Shown here: piece by piece, positions 1-7,612 of the stretch
Layout of the letters: the number at the start of each line of letters is the position of its first letter
Position numbering within the stretch: position 1 is the first letter of the stretch
Origin: Novosphingobium indicum
Lineage (GTDB): Bacteria > Pseudomonadota > Alphaproteobacteria > Sphingomonadales > Sphingomonadaceae
Length of the DNA stretch: 64,000 bases
Direction: 5' to 3'
Assembly: GCF_014645195.1 (NCBI RefSeq)
Contig: NZ_BMLK01000007.1
Location: forward strand, 179,015 to 243,014
Translations under genes and position numbers: made by a program
Notes under the pieces: generated by a model
Told to the model about the DNA's origin: nothing
Databases searched by the model: none
The model's input: only the letters and a program-made list of their open reading frames with translations

Positions 1-74
1 CTCGTGTTTGTCCTGTGGATTCAGGCTCTGGGTGCTTGCCCTGGGGCCCCCATGCAATTTAAGGCCCAACTCCC

Positions 75-1703
75 ATGGCGCGGCATATTTTTATCACCGG
101 CGGCGTGGTTTCCTCGCTCGGCAAGGGTCTCATGGCGGCAAGCCTGGCAGCACTGCTGCAGGCGCGCGGTTTCAAGGTGCGAATCCGCAAGTTCGATCCC
201 TATCTGAACGTCGATCCGGGCACGATGAGCCCGTATCAGCACGGCGAGGTCTATGTGACTGACGACGGGGCCGAAACCGACCTCGATCTCGGCCACTACG
301 AGCGCTTCACCGGCGTCTCCGCGCATCAGGGCGACAACATTACCTCGGGCCGGATCTATCGCGACATCATCGCGAAGGAACGCCGCGGCGACTACCTCGG
401 CGCCACGGTGCAGGTGATTCCGCACGTGACGGACGCGATCAAGGACTTCGCGCAGGCCGATACCGACGATCTCGACTTCGTGCTGTGCGAGATCGGCGGC
501 ACTGTCGGCGACATCGAGGGCCTGCCCTTCGTCGAGGCCATGCGTCAGCTGCGCAACGAGCTGGGCCGTGAACAGAGCTGCTTCGTGCACGTCACGCTGG
601 TTCCCTACATTGCTGCCGCCGGGGAACTGAAGACCAAGCCGACGCAGCACTCGGTCCGCGAACTGACCGGCCTGGGCATCCAGCCCGACGTGCTGCTGTG
701 CCGTTGCGAGAGGCCGCTTCCCGACAGCGAACGCGCCAAGATCGCGCTGTTCTGCAACGTTCGCCGCGAGGCGGTCATTCCCGCGCTCGACGCACCCAAC
801 ATCTATCACGTCCCGCTGCAGTATCACGGCGAAGGCCTCGACGCGGCGGTCCTGCATCACTTCGGCATCGAATCGGCCGATCCCGACCTGACGCGCTGGC
901 AGGACATTGCCGACCGCTACGATCACCCCGAAGGCGAAGTGACCATCGGTGTCGTCGGCAAGTACGTCGGCCTGCCGGACGCCTACAAGTCGCTCAACGA
1001 AGCGCTCGTGCACGGCGGCATGGCCAATCGGGTGAAGGTCAACATTCGCTGGATCGATGCGGAGATCTTCGAACAGGGTGATTCCGAGATCGCCGCAGCG
1101 CTTGAACCGATGCACGGCATTCTGGTGCCCGGCGGCTTCGGCGAGCGCGGCACCGAAGGCAAGATCGCCGCTGTACGGTTCGCGCGCGAACGCGGGGTGC
1201 CGTTCTTCGGGATTTGTCTCGGCATGCAGATGGCCTGTGTCGAAGGCGCCCGCTCGGTCGGGATCGCCAAGGCCGGGTCGACCGAGTTCGGCCAGACCGA
1301 AGAGCCGGTCGTGGGAATCATCACCGAGTGGATGAGCAAGGACGGCTTGCAGAAGCGCGCCAAAGGCGGCGACCTCGGCGGCACCATGCGCCTGGGCGCC
1401 TATCCTGCTTCGCTTTCACCCAACAGCCATGTCGCGGCAATCTATGGCACTGAGCAGATCAGCGAGCGCCACCGCCACCGCTATGAAGTCAACGTGGCCT
1501 ATCGCGACGCGCTGGAAGAAGGCGGTCTGATCTTTTCGGGCATGTCGCCCGACGGCCTGCTTCCCGAAATCGTCGAGCGGCCCGAGCATCCCTTCTTCGT
1601 CGGCGTGCAGTTCCATCCGGAACTCAAGTCCAAGCCGTTCGATCCGCACCCGCTGTTTTCGGGCTTCATCGGTGCGGCCCTGCAGCAGGCGCGACTGGTC
1701 TGA
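75..1703 (+). CDS. pyrG: CTP synthase
   Basis: Makes CTP from UTP, ATP and glutamine in the cytoplasm. The protein has 542 residues, the normal family length. The N-terminal synthetase domain (about 1-270) opens with the conserved [13 protein letters not shown]-loop region. The C-terminal class I glutamine amidotransferase domain (about 290-540) has the oxyanion loop GGFGERG, the nucleophile Cys381 in FGICLGMQ and the His514/Glu516 pair in FHPE. The ATG at 75 begins the conserved [10 protein letters not shown], so the start is secure. A bidirectional terminator follows 9 bases after the stop. The usual neighbours secG and kdsA are not visible. Confidence 0.97.
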   Translation: MARHIFITGGVVSSLGKGLMAASLAALLQARGFKVRIRKFDPYLNVDPGTMSPYQHGEVYVTDDGAETDLDLGHYERFTGVSAHQGDNITSGRIYRDIIAKERRGDYLGATVQVIPHVTDAIKDFAQADTDDLDFVLCEIGGTVGDIEGLPFVEAMRQLRNELGREQSCFVHVTLVPYIAAAGELKTKPTQHSVRELTGLGIQPDVLLCRCERPLPDSERAKIALFCNVRREAVIPALDAPNIYHVPLQYHGEGLDAAVLHHFGIESADPDLTRWQDIADRYDHPEGEVTIGVVGKYVGLPDAYKSLNEALVHGGMANRVKVNIRWIDAEIFEQGDSEIAAALEPMHGILVPGGFGERGTEGKIAAVRFARERGVPFFGICLGMQMACVEGARSVGIAKAGSTEFGQTEEPVVGIITEWMSKDGLQKRAKGGDLGGTMRLGAYPASLSPNSHVAAIYGTEQISERHRHRYEVNVAYRDALEEGGLIFSGMSPDGLLPEIVERPEHPFFVGVQFHPELKSKPFDPHPLFSGFIGAALQQARLV

Positions 1704-1711
1704 CGCAAAAA

Positions 1712-1745
1712 AGACCGGCCCCGATGGGAGCCGGTCTCTTGTTTT
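1712..1745. terminator. Bidirectional intrinsic terminator
   Basis: An 8-bp perfect stem (1712-1719 with 1730-1737) lies between the convergent pyrG and TonB-C-like genes. On the plus strand it is followed by a T-rich tail (CTTGTTTT). On the minus strand it is followed by a run of T complementary to the A run at 1707-1712. It can therefore stop both genes. Confidence 0.8.
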
Positions 1746-1782
1746 CCGGAAGGCGAGGCGTAGGCCCGCCGTGCCGATCGGT

Positions 1783-2124
1783 TCAGATCAGCTTCCAGGT
1801 CAGCGGCAGCACGACCGAGCTGGTGCCGGCCGGCGGTGCAGGCAGGCTACCGACGCGCGTCATCAGCGACACCGCTTCCTTGTCGAGCGCACGCGATCCC
1901 GAAGAACCGACGAGTTCGGCCTTCTCGACCTTGCCCGATGCCGAAACATAGACCTTAACCTGAGCGGTGCCTTCCTCGCCGCGCATCTGCGCCGTGCGCG
2001 GATAGGTCTGCTTGGAAGCGACAACGCGCTTCACGTTGTTGACCCAGCTATCGGCAAAAGCCGGGGTGGCGGTCATCGCCAGAACCGAAAGGGCGGCTGA
2101 AATTTTCAGGATCGTCGTCTTCAT
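1783..2124 (-). CDS. Small periplasmic protein with TonB C-terminal-like domain
   Basis: A 113-residue protein. Residues 1-25 form a signal peptide (MKTTILKISAALS..., cleavage near AFA-DS). The rest is one TonB_C-like domain with the family pattern YP..A...GEEGTAQVKVYVSASGKV and a later DKEAV. It lacks the membrane anchor and proline-rich arm of a true TonB, so it is probably a free periplasmic protein of unknown role. A longer frame extends upstream to 2184, but the ATG at 2124 starts a clean signal peptide and has GGAG upstream. It lies downstream of the chemoreceptor on the same strand with a 68-base gap, so it could be read from that promoter or its own. Confidence 0.75.
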   Translation of the reverse strand: MKTTILKISAALSVLAMTATPAFADSWVNNVKRVVASKQTYPRTAQMRGEEGTAQVKVYVSASGKVEKAELVGSSGSRALDKEAVSLMTRVGSLPAPPAGTSSVVLPLTWKLI

Positions 2125-2192
2125 GGTCAGTCTCCATTTCCGATCGGACTGTGGCCCAATGGCCCTTGTCCGGGGGGCACTCAAAAAAGGTC

Positions 2193-4091
2193 TTAGAATT
2201 CGCTCCAGTCATCGAGGGCGAGGGCATTCGCACCGGATATCGCCGCCGCTGCAGGGCTGCGCCTCGGCGCTTCCTGTACGTGCTCGTAGGCCGGTTCCTC
2301 GCTGTTTGCCGCTTCGCCGGCAGGCAGACCGCGGGCCGATGCCTCGTAGGTGTAGCCGGGCTCGCCATCGCCGAGGCGGAAGGCTGCCATCTGGCTCATC
2401 AGGCGCTGCGTCTCGTGCGAGAGATTGCGGCTGCCGGCGGAGCTTTCCTCGACCATCGCGGCATTCTGCTGCGTGAAGGTGTCCATGCCGGCCACCATGG
2501 TTGAAATCTCGGTGATGCCTTCGGCCTGCTTTTCGGCCGCGCCGGCGATTTCCTCGACCAGCGAGGACACCGTGGCGACTTCGCCGACGATCTGGCGCAG
2601 GGCATCGCCGCTGCTTTCGACCAGCGAGACACCGTCGCCCACCTGCTTGGTGCTGCGATCGATCAGGCCGCGTATGTCGTTGGCCGCATCGGCCGAACGC
2701 TGGGCCAGCGCGCGGACTTCGGTGGCGACGACCGCGAAGCCCTTGCCGGCTTCACCCGCCCGGGCGGCCTCGACACCGGCATTGAGTGCAAGAAGGTTGG
2801 TCTGGAAGGCGATACCGTCGATCGTGTTGATGATCGCGGCCATCTCCTTGGAGGTCGTCTCGATGCCGCGCATGGCATCGACGGCCTGGTGCGCGATATC
2901 CTCGACCTTGGTGGCCGTGTCGCGGGCCACGAGCAGACGGGTGCTGGTCTGGCGGGCGTTGTCCGCGGTGACCTGAACCACGCTGGTGAACTCGTTGAGC
3001 GTGCGGGCAGTGTCGGCGAGCGAGCTGGCCTGCTGCTCGGTGCGGCCGGCAAGATCCGAGGTCGCCGCCGCGATCTCGTCGGTGCCGACGCGGATCGAGT
3101 TACACCCGTCGACGATCTGACGCATCGTTTCAGCGAGGCGCGCCACGGCGAGGTTGTAGTCCACCGGCAGGCGGGCAAGGGCGCCTTCGCCGTCTTCGGC
3201 GAGGCGGATGGCCAGATCGCCTTCGGCAAGCTGCGAGAGACCATCACCGATAGCCTGTACGGTCTGCTGCAGATGTCGGGCGCGTTCCTGCTCTTCGTGA
3301 GCGCGTTCCTGATCGGCCTGGGCCAGTTTCTGGAAGCGTTCGAGCGCGCGCGCGAGGCTGCCCAGCTCGTCCTTGCGGTTGACCCCGGGGATCACGACGT
3401 TGGTGTCACCATCGATCAGGCAGCGCACGGCACTGTCGAGCCGCTTCACCGGACGGGCGACCGAGCGCATCATGACAATCAGCAGAATGATCGCGCAGGC
3501 GAGACCCGCCAGCGCCGTGCCGGTCATTATCTTGCTCGCCTTGGCGTAGATTTCCTCACCATGCGTGGCAGCCGCGTCGGCCGCCTTGGTGTTGAGATCG
3601 ATCAGCGTGAGCAGGTGATCTTCGAGCTCGTAGAAGCCGTCGAGACCTTCCATGTCGAACATGTCGGTCGCCGCGGCCGGATCGGTCTGGGCGAGGTCCA
3701 TGATCGTCTCGTTCTGGGCAACGTAGGCCTGCCAATCCGCCCGTACCTGATCGAGCGCCGCGATCTGCGCAGGCTGGTGGATGTGCTTGCGATAGTCCTC
3801 GAGCACCCCGTCAATCACGGCACCGGAATTGCGCAGCACCTTTGTCTGGCGATCCCAGGCGGGCGTTCCCGCCGCATTGAGCGTATCGGCCTGATGAATC
3901 CGGTACTGCGATGCATAGGCATGCAGATCGCCCAGAGCCTGCGATGCGGGCAGGGCATTGCTGGTCAGTTCACTGGTGAGAGTGTTCACTTCGCCGATCT
4001 GGCGAATGGCGAATACACTCATGCCAGCCATGATCGCCAGCAGCAGGCTGAACGCTATGACCAGGCGGTGAGCGATCTTCAAACGTAACAT
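2193..4091 (-). CDS. Methyl-accepting chemotaxis protein
   Basis: A membrane chemoreceptor of 632 residues. TM1 spans about 9-29, followed by a helical periplasmic sensor (30-188, four-helix-bundle type) and TM2 (190-209). A HAMP domain covers 210-262. The cytoplasmic signalling domain has the conserved hairpin tip at about 426-456 ([13 protein letters not shown] then [11 protein letters not shown]). The last five residues, DWSEF, fit the xWxxF tether that binds CheR in other receptors. No che or flagellar genes are nearby, so it is an orphan receptor working with a remote cluster. The ligand is unknown; the 4HB sensor gives no clue. Confidence 0.93.
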   Translation of the reverse strand: MLRLKIAHRLVIAFSLLLAIMAGMSVFAIRQIGEVNTLTSELTSNALPASQALGDLHAYASQYRIHQADTLNAAGTPAWDRQTKVLRNSGAVIDGVLEDYRKHIHQPAQIAALDQVRADWQAYVAQNETIMDLAQTDPAAATDMFDMEGLDGFYELEDHLLTLIDLNTKAADAAATHGEEIYAKASKIMTGTALAGLACAIILLIVMMRSVARPVKRLDSAVRCLIDGDTNVVIPGVNRKDELGSLARALERFQKLAQADQERAHEEQERARHLQQTVQAIGDGLSQLAEGDLAIRLAEDGEGALARLPVDYNLAVARLAETMRQIVDGCNSIRVGTDEIAAATSDLAGRTEQQASSLADTARTLNEFTSVVQVTADNARQTSTRLLVARDTATKVEDIAHQAVDAMRGIETTSKEMAAIINTIDGIAFQTNLLALNAGVEAARAGEAGKGFAVVATEVRALAQRSADAANDIRGLIDRSTKQVGDGVSLVESSGDALRQIVGEVATVSSLVEEIAGAAEKQAEGITEISTMVAGMDTFTQQNAAMVEESSAGSRNLSHETQRLMSQMAAFRLGDGEPGYTYEASARGLPAGEAANSEEPAYEHVQEAPRRSPAAAAISGANALALDDWSEF

Positions 4092-4167
4092 GGCTATCCG
4101 TCTCCTGGGGGGGCTAGGTCAGAAGAAGGTGTAGCCAAGAGTGGTTGGGCCCGGCTTAAGTGCACGA

Positions 4168-4221
4168 ACGGTAACAACCGTAGTAGCTAATGCGAAAAGC
4201 CTTAGGGATTTTTACGCATTA
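4168..4221. promoter_or_regulatory. Inverted repeats in the chemoreceptor leader
   Basis: Two dyads lie 77 to 130 bases before the chemoreceptor start. The first is ACGGT-AACA-ACCGT at 4168-4181. The second is TAATGCG (4188-4194) with CGCATTA (4215-4221), whose 20-base interior is itself partly symmetric (AAAA..CC..GG..TTTT). They lie beyond the hsp20 terminator, so they more likely act on the chemoreceptor, as an operator or leader structure. The binding protein is unknown. Confidence 0.4.
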
Positions 4222-4261
4222 CTCTCCGATAATGGTGTACGGCGCGGTAAGATTTGGTCGC

Positions 4262-4290
4262 AAAAAGGCGGCCCGGTTTCCCGGACCGCC
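4262..4290 (-). terminator. Intrinsic terminator of hsp20
   Basis: A 10-bp GC-rich stem (4267-4276 with 4281-4290, one mismatch) has a 4-base loop. Read on the minus strand it ends in five T (A run at 4262-4266), just downstream of the hsp20 stop. Confidence 0.8.
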
Positions 4291-4326
4291 TCGGTTTTCC
4301 TAGCCTTTTGAAGAGCTGAAAGCGAT

Positions 4327-4797
4327 TCAGGCCGCAGCGCTGTCCTTGTCGGACTTGTCGTCGACAACCGTAAGCGTGTTGCCGCCAACGGCGATCTTTT
4401 TCGGCCTCATGGCCTCGGGAACTTCGCGCACGAGGTTGATTACCAGCAGCCCGTCAGCCATGTCGGCGTTGTCGACGCGGACATAATCGGCCAGTTCAAA
4501 GCGCCGTTCGAAGCCGCGCTGGGCAATGCCGACGTGCAGATATTCGCCTTCCGACGAATCGTCCGGCTTGTTGCCCTTCACGATCAACAGATTGGCCTGC
4601 GCGGTGATGTCGATGTCGGCCGGACGGAAGCCGGCCACCGCAAGCGTGATGCGGTAGGCGTCCTCACCGAGGCGCTCGATGTTGAAAGGCGGGTACTTGT
4701 CGCCGGTATTGGCGCGTCCCTGGTTCTCGATCATGTCGAAGAGGCGGTCGAAGCCCACCATGGTGCGGCGATAAGGCGAAAAATCGATACGGTTCAT
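4327..4797 (-). CDS. hsp20: Small heat shock protein, Hsp20/IbpA family
   Basis: An ATP-independent holdase chaperone of 156 residues, normal for class A bacterial sHsps. The short N-terminal arm has the IbpA-type pattern GFDRLFDMIE. The alpha-crystallin domain (about 35-135) includes FNIERLGEDAYRITLAVAGF and a QRGFERRFELADYV segment followed by DGLLVINL. The C-terminal tail carries the PKKIAV variant of the IxI/V anchor. It is transcribed alone, with its own terminator. Its leader carries a ROSE-like thermometer and a heat-shock -35 element (separate entries), so both transcriptional and translational heat control are expected. Confidence 0.93.
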   Translation of the reverse strand: MNRIDFSPYRRTMVGFDRLFDMIENQGRANTGDKYPPFNIERLGEDAYRITLAVAGFRPADIDITAQANLLIVKGNKPDDSSEGEYLHVGIAQRGFERRFELADYVRVDNADMADGLLVINLVREVPEAMRPKKIAVGGNTLTVVDDKSDKDSAAA

Positions 4798-4878
4798 GAC
4801 AAAAATCCTCCAATGAGCAATCTTCGTTTCGTCGAGGCCCGGAAACCCGGCGCCTCATCGATGAGCCATCCCCATGGC
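4798..4878 (-). promoter_or_regulatory. ROSE-like RNA thermometer in the hsp20 leader
   Basis: On the minus strand the Shine-Dalgarno GGAGGA (4806-4811 on plus) is preceded by TTGCT (4816-4820) separated by a short loop. This is the classic ROSE arrangement, in which U(U/C)GCU pairs with the SD across an extruded G. Two more stem-loops lie upstream: GAGGC-CCGG...CCGG-GCCTC (4834-4856) and GCCAT-CCCC-ATGGC (4865-4878). ROSE elements typically have such several hairpins and repress alpha- and gammaproteobacterial hsp20 genes at low temperature. Confidence 0.65.
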
Positions 4879-4900
4879 GGGCCATGACTCGCATTCCTAG

Positions 4901-4926
4901 ATATGATAGCGGCCCGGCGTTTCAAG
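4901..4926 (-). promoter_or_regulatory. Probable RpoH (sigma-32) promoter of hsp20
   Basis: The minus strand reads CTTGAAA (complement of 4920-4926), the consensus sigma-32 -35 box, then a GC-rich spacer and CTATCATAT (complement of 4901-4909). The -10 match to the alphaproteobacterial CYTATNT pattern is imperfect and the spacing is slightly short. The -35 element is the main evidence. Confidence 0.5.
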
Positions 4927-4957
4927 GGTCGTCAGACAGGCAATGAAGGAGCCCCGA

Positions 4958-5221
4958 ATGAGCCAGCCCAAGGTCGAAATGTACACCAAGTGGGGATGCC
5001 CCTACTGCGTCGCCGCCAAGTCTCTGTTCGACGGCAAGGGCGTCGCTTACGAAGAATACGACGTGACCATGGGCGGCCCCAAGCGCGCCGAAATGGAAGA
5101 CCGCGTTCCCGGCGCCCGCACGGTCCCGCAGATCCTGATCGACGACAAGCCTTACGGCGGCTTTGACGATGTCAACGCGCTGGAGCGCGGCGGCAAGCTC
5201 GACGCGCTGCTCGGGCTCTGA
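4958..5221 (+). CDS. grxC: Glutaredoxin 3
   Basis: A dithiol glutaredoxin of 87 residues that uses glutathione to reduce disulfides and mixed thiols. The active site is CPYC at residues 14-17. The glutathione-binding TVPQI segment and the GGFDD motif are present. The ATG at 4958 is preferred over 4943 because AAGGAG lies six bases upstream and the protein then starts as family members do. It is followed after 4 bases by the nitrilase gene and then DUF1178, an arrangement common in alphaproteobacteria that links these genes to thiol or glutathione upkeep. Confidence 0.95.
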   Translation: MSQPKVEMYTKWGCPYCVAAKSLFDGKGVAYEEYDVTMGGPKRAEMEDRVPGARTVPQILIDDKPYGGFDDVNALERGGKLDALLGL

Positions 5222-5225
5222 TCCT

Positions 5226-6041
5226 ATGACACGCGCGGCCCTTTTGCAGATGACGACGGGTATCGACCCTGCGGCGAATGCTGCAACGATTGTCGATGCC
5301 CTCGCCACTGCCCGCAGCGAAGGGGCCGCGATGCTCTTCACGCCCGAGATGTCGGGCCTGCTCGATCGCAAGCGCTCGCGTGCAGCGGAGACGATCCGCA
5401 CCGAAGGTGAAGACACTGTGCTCGCCGCGGTGCGTGAAGTCGCGGCACGCGAAGGGCTGTGGGTGCACCTGGGCTCGCTCGCCATTGCGCGTGACGACGG
5501 CAAGTGGGTGAACCGCGCCTTCGTCATCGACGACAAGGGTGAAATCCGTGCCCGCTACGACAAGCTGCATATGTTCGACGTCGATCTATCGACCGGCGAA
5601 TCCTGGCGCGAGTCCAGTGCCTATGCCGCCGGCAACAGCGTGGTCACGGTGGAGACCCCGCTGGGCCGTCTCGGCCTGGCGATCTGCTACGACATCCGTT
5701 TCCCGGCGCTGTTCGAGGCGCTGGGGCAGGCCAGGTGCGACGTCATCGCCATTCCCGCGGCCTTTACCGTTCCGACCGGAAAGGCGCACTGGCACCTCCT
5801 GCAGCGCGCCCGCGCGGTAGAGGCCAGCGCCTATGTCCTGTGCGCCGCGCAAGTGGGGCGGCACGAGGACGGGCGTGAGACCTACGGGCACTCGCTCGCG
5901 ATCGATCCCTGGGGTGAGGTCCTGCTCGACATGGGCGGCAAGGCGCCCGGGCTGGGCTATGCCGAGATCGATCCGGCGCGCATTGCCGAAGTGCGCGCGC
6001 AGCTTCCCAGCCTTGCCAATCGCCGCGCGATAGCCAAATAG
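5226..6041 (+). CDS. Carbon-nitrogen hydrolase, Nit1/Nit2-like (deaminated glutathione amidase type)
   Basis: A 271-residue nitrilase-superfamily amidase. The Glu-Lys-Cys triad is visible: Glu41 (FTPEMSG), Lys113 (YDKLHMFD) and Cys154 (AICYDIRFP). The DKLHMFD(V) pattern is typical of the Nit1 branch, which clears deaminated glutathione, a side product of transaminases. Its place right after grxC supports that role, but other omega-amidases look similar. Start at 5226, 4 bases after the grxC stop, gives the normal N-terminus; a frame open from 5163 only overlaps grxC. Confidence 0.88.
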   Translation: MTRAALLQMTTGIDPAANAATIVDALATARSEGAAMLFTPEMSGLLDRKRSRAAETIRTEGEDTVLAAVREVAAREGLWVHLGSLAIARDDGKWVNRAFVIDDKGEIRARYDKLHMFDVDLSTGESWRESSAYAAGNSVVTVETPLGRLGLAICYDIRFPALFEALGQARCDVIAIPAAFTVPTGKAHWHLLQRARAVEASAYVLCAAQVGRHEDGRETYGHSLAIDPWGEVLLDMGGKAPGLGYAEIDPARIAEVRAQLPSLANRRAIAK

Positions 6042-6048
6042 CGGATCC

Positions 6049-6558
6049 ATGATCGTCTACGACCTGGAATGCCGCAGCGGCTCCCACCGATTCGAGGGCT
6101 GGTTCAAGTCCTCGGACGATTTCGCGCGCCAGAAAGAGGACGGTCTGGTCTCCTGCCCCTATTGCGGCTCGGACAATGTCGCGAAGGCGATGCAAGCCCC
6201 CCGGCTGTCGCGCAAGGGCAACCAGATGCCCACTCAGGCAGCGCCGCGCCGTGGGGCTCCGGAAGCGGCCCCGGTGGAACCGGCCGAACTGGCCGCCCCC
6301 GTCGCCAATGCCCCTCTGCCGCCGCAAGCGGTCGAACTGATGCACAAGCTTGCCAAAATGCAGGACGAGGCGCTCAAGGAATCCCGCTACGTCGGCGAGT
6401 CCTTCGCGGAGGACGCCCGCGCGATCCACTATGGCGAACGCGATGCCGAGACCATTCACGGCGAGGCGACGCTGGAACAAGCACAGGAGCTTCTCGACGA
6501 GGGCATATCTGTCATGCCCCTGCCGTTTCCGGTGACCCCGCCCGAACGAAACAACTGA
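6049..6558 (+). CDS. DUF1178 family protein
   Basis: A 169-residue soluble protein of unknown function. The N-terminus MIVYDLEC.SGHRFEGWF and the CPYCGS knuckle (Cys36 and Cys39) define DUF1178. With an earlier Cys it may bind zinc in a rubredoxin-like fold. The middle is a low-complexity linker rich in Ala and Pro (about 55-90). The C-terminal part (about 95-169) has the conserved KESRYVGESFAEDARAIHYG segment. It is the third gene of the grxC-nit group, 7 bases after the amidase. No reaction can be assigned. Confidence 0.88.
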   Translation: MIVYDLECRSGSHRFEGWFKSSDDFARQKEDGLVSCPYCGSDNVAKAMQAPRLSRKGNQMPTQAAPRRGAPEAAPVEPAELAAPVANAPLPPQAVELMHKLAKMQDEALKESRYVGESFAEDARAIHYGERDAETIHGEATLEQAQELLDEGISVMPLPFPVTPPERNN

Positions 6559-6622
6559 TCGACCGTCAGTCGCGTCGGACAGATTGCCAAGCCTTTGCAC
6601 GCAAGCTAGGACGCCCCGGCGT

Positions 6623-6699
6623 GCGCCCGTAGCTCAGCAGGATAGAGCACCAGATTCCTAATCTGGGGGCCATGGGTTCGAATCCCGTCGGGCGCACCA
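6623..6699 (+). tRNA. tRNA-Arg (anticodon CCT)
   Basis: A complete 77-base cloverleaf. The acceptor stem GCGCCCG pairs with CGGGCGC, and the discriminator A and encoded CCA follow (6691-6699). The D-arm has GCTC/GAGC. The anticodon stem CCAGA/TCTGG holds loop TTCCTAA, which reads AGG codons. The T-arm is ATGGG-TTCGAAT-CCCGT. It is followed by a degraded transposon fragment, in line with tRNA 3' ends being insertion hot spots. Confidence 0.95.
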
Positions 6700-6833
6700 T
6701 TTTACACTGAGGACGGGAAGAGCCAAAAACCCTAAACGGTAGAGTGGTTTGGGCGGTTCGAAGACCGATTTTGCGGTCGAACGTCAATTTATCAGAAAAT
6801 GCGAGTTTCAGCAGCGTCCGCTTGGCGGTGACC

Positions 6834-7112
6834 GGCAAGCTTGCCGAGCATCTCGCCCGGCTCGACCTGTTGATCCTCGACGAACTGGGCTACCTCCTGT
6901 TCCCCCGCACCGGCGGCCAGTTGCTGTTCCACCTCGTCAGCCACCTTTATGAGCGTACCTCGATCATCGTCACCACCAACCTTGCCTTCGGCGAATGGCC
7001 CACCGTCTTCGGCGACGCCAAGATGACCACGGCCCTGCTCGATCGCCTCACGCACCACTGCGACATCATCGAGACCGGCAACGACAGCTCGCGTTTCAAG
7101 AACCGCAGCTGA
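6834..7112 (+). pseudogene. IS21-family istB ATPase remnant (C-terminal third)
   Basis: Codons 6834-7112 encode only the C-terminal part of an IstB-like transposition helper ATPase. It contains Walker B ([10 protein letters not shown]), the [21 protein letters not shown] region, the sensor TTNLAF.EW and the end [22 protein letters not shown]. An intact IstB has about 250 residues with a Walker A that is missing here, and the upstream istA transposase is absent. An open frame reaches back to 6744, but those residues do not resemble IstB. This is a decayed insertion sequence. Confidence 0.8.
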
Positions 7113-7612
7113 GCCCGCCTGGAAAAGAAGACGATTTACGCCGTGCGGGAACGCCTCCGGGCTACGCCCTCCGCCATTCCGGCAAGGCAAATTCGCGCAT
7201 CAAGCCTTGCTCCCCTATTGAACCCCGATCCCGGTCCCCGTTCGCGCGCCGATTGACAGTCTTGCCATTTGGCAGTTTTGGCCGTGACCGCGTGGTTCTC
7301 AACTTCGTCCTGTCGGGCGGGGAATGATTGGAGTAGATGGGGTCCGCCTCGGACAACTAGCGTTCCGGCATTGCCTGGCCAGGCTGCGCTGGCGCCAATT
7401 TTGGCGTTTTCCTGAGCACAGTTCCCGGATCGAAGTTTACATCCTGAAACCTTCTGTTCACCAATATATGAGGATATCGCTACGGACGCGGGGAATTTGC
7501 CTTCGTACGCCATCAATCGCATTTGCCGTTTGGCATGTAGTCGAACGCCCGATTGTCGACTGCGTGGAATATCCGATTTGCTGAACTTGTCGCATAGTGC
7601 GAAAATCCAGAA
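7113..7612. other. Gene-free stretch with IS tail and palindromes before the glycosyltransferase
   Basis: No credible gene is seen here. The first about 150 bases resemble the non-coding tail that follows istB in IS21 elements (inferred, not compared by alignment). Two related 12-bp palindromes of form TGCC-NTTT-GGCA occur at 7263-7274 and 7524-7535, the second 78 bases before the glycosyltransferase start. The stretch is less GC-rich than its surroundings. It must contain the promoter of the polysaccharide locus, but no clear -35/-10 pair stands out. Confidence 0.5.

Noticed and set aside
1..74. secG or another gene end before pyrG
   Set aside because: The 74 bases contain no recognisable coding end or tRNA; nothing could be supported.
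21..1115. 364-codon open frame antisense to pyrG
   Set aside because: High-GC antisense shadow of a secure gene; no family match and no ribosome site.
6623..6699. Phage or integrative element att site at tRNA-Arg
   Set aside because: I saw no second copy of the tRNA 3' end and no integrase gene in the window.
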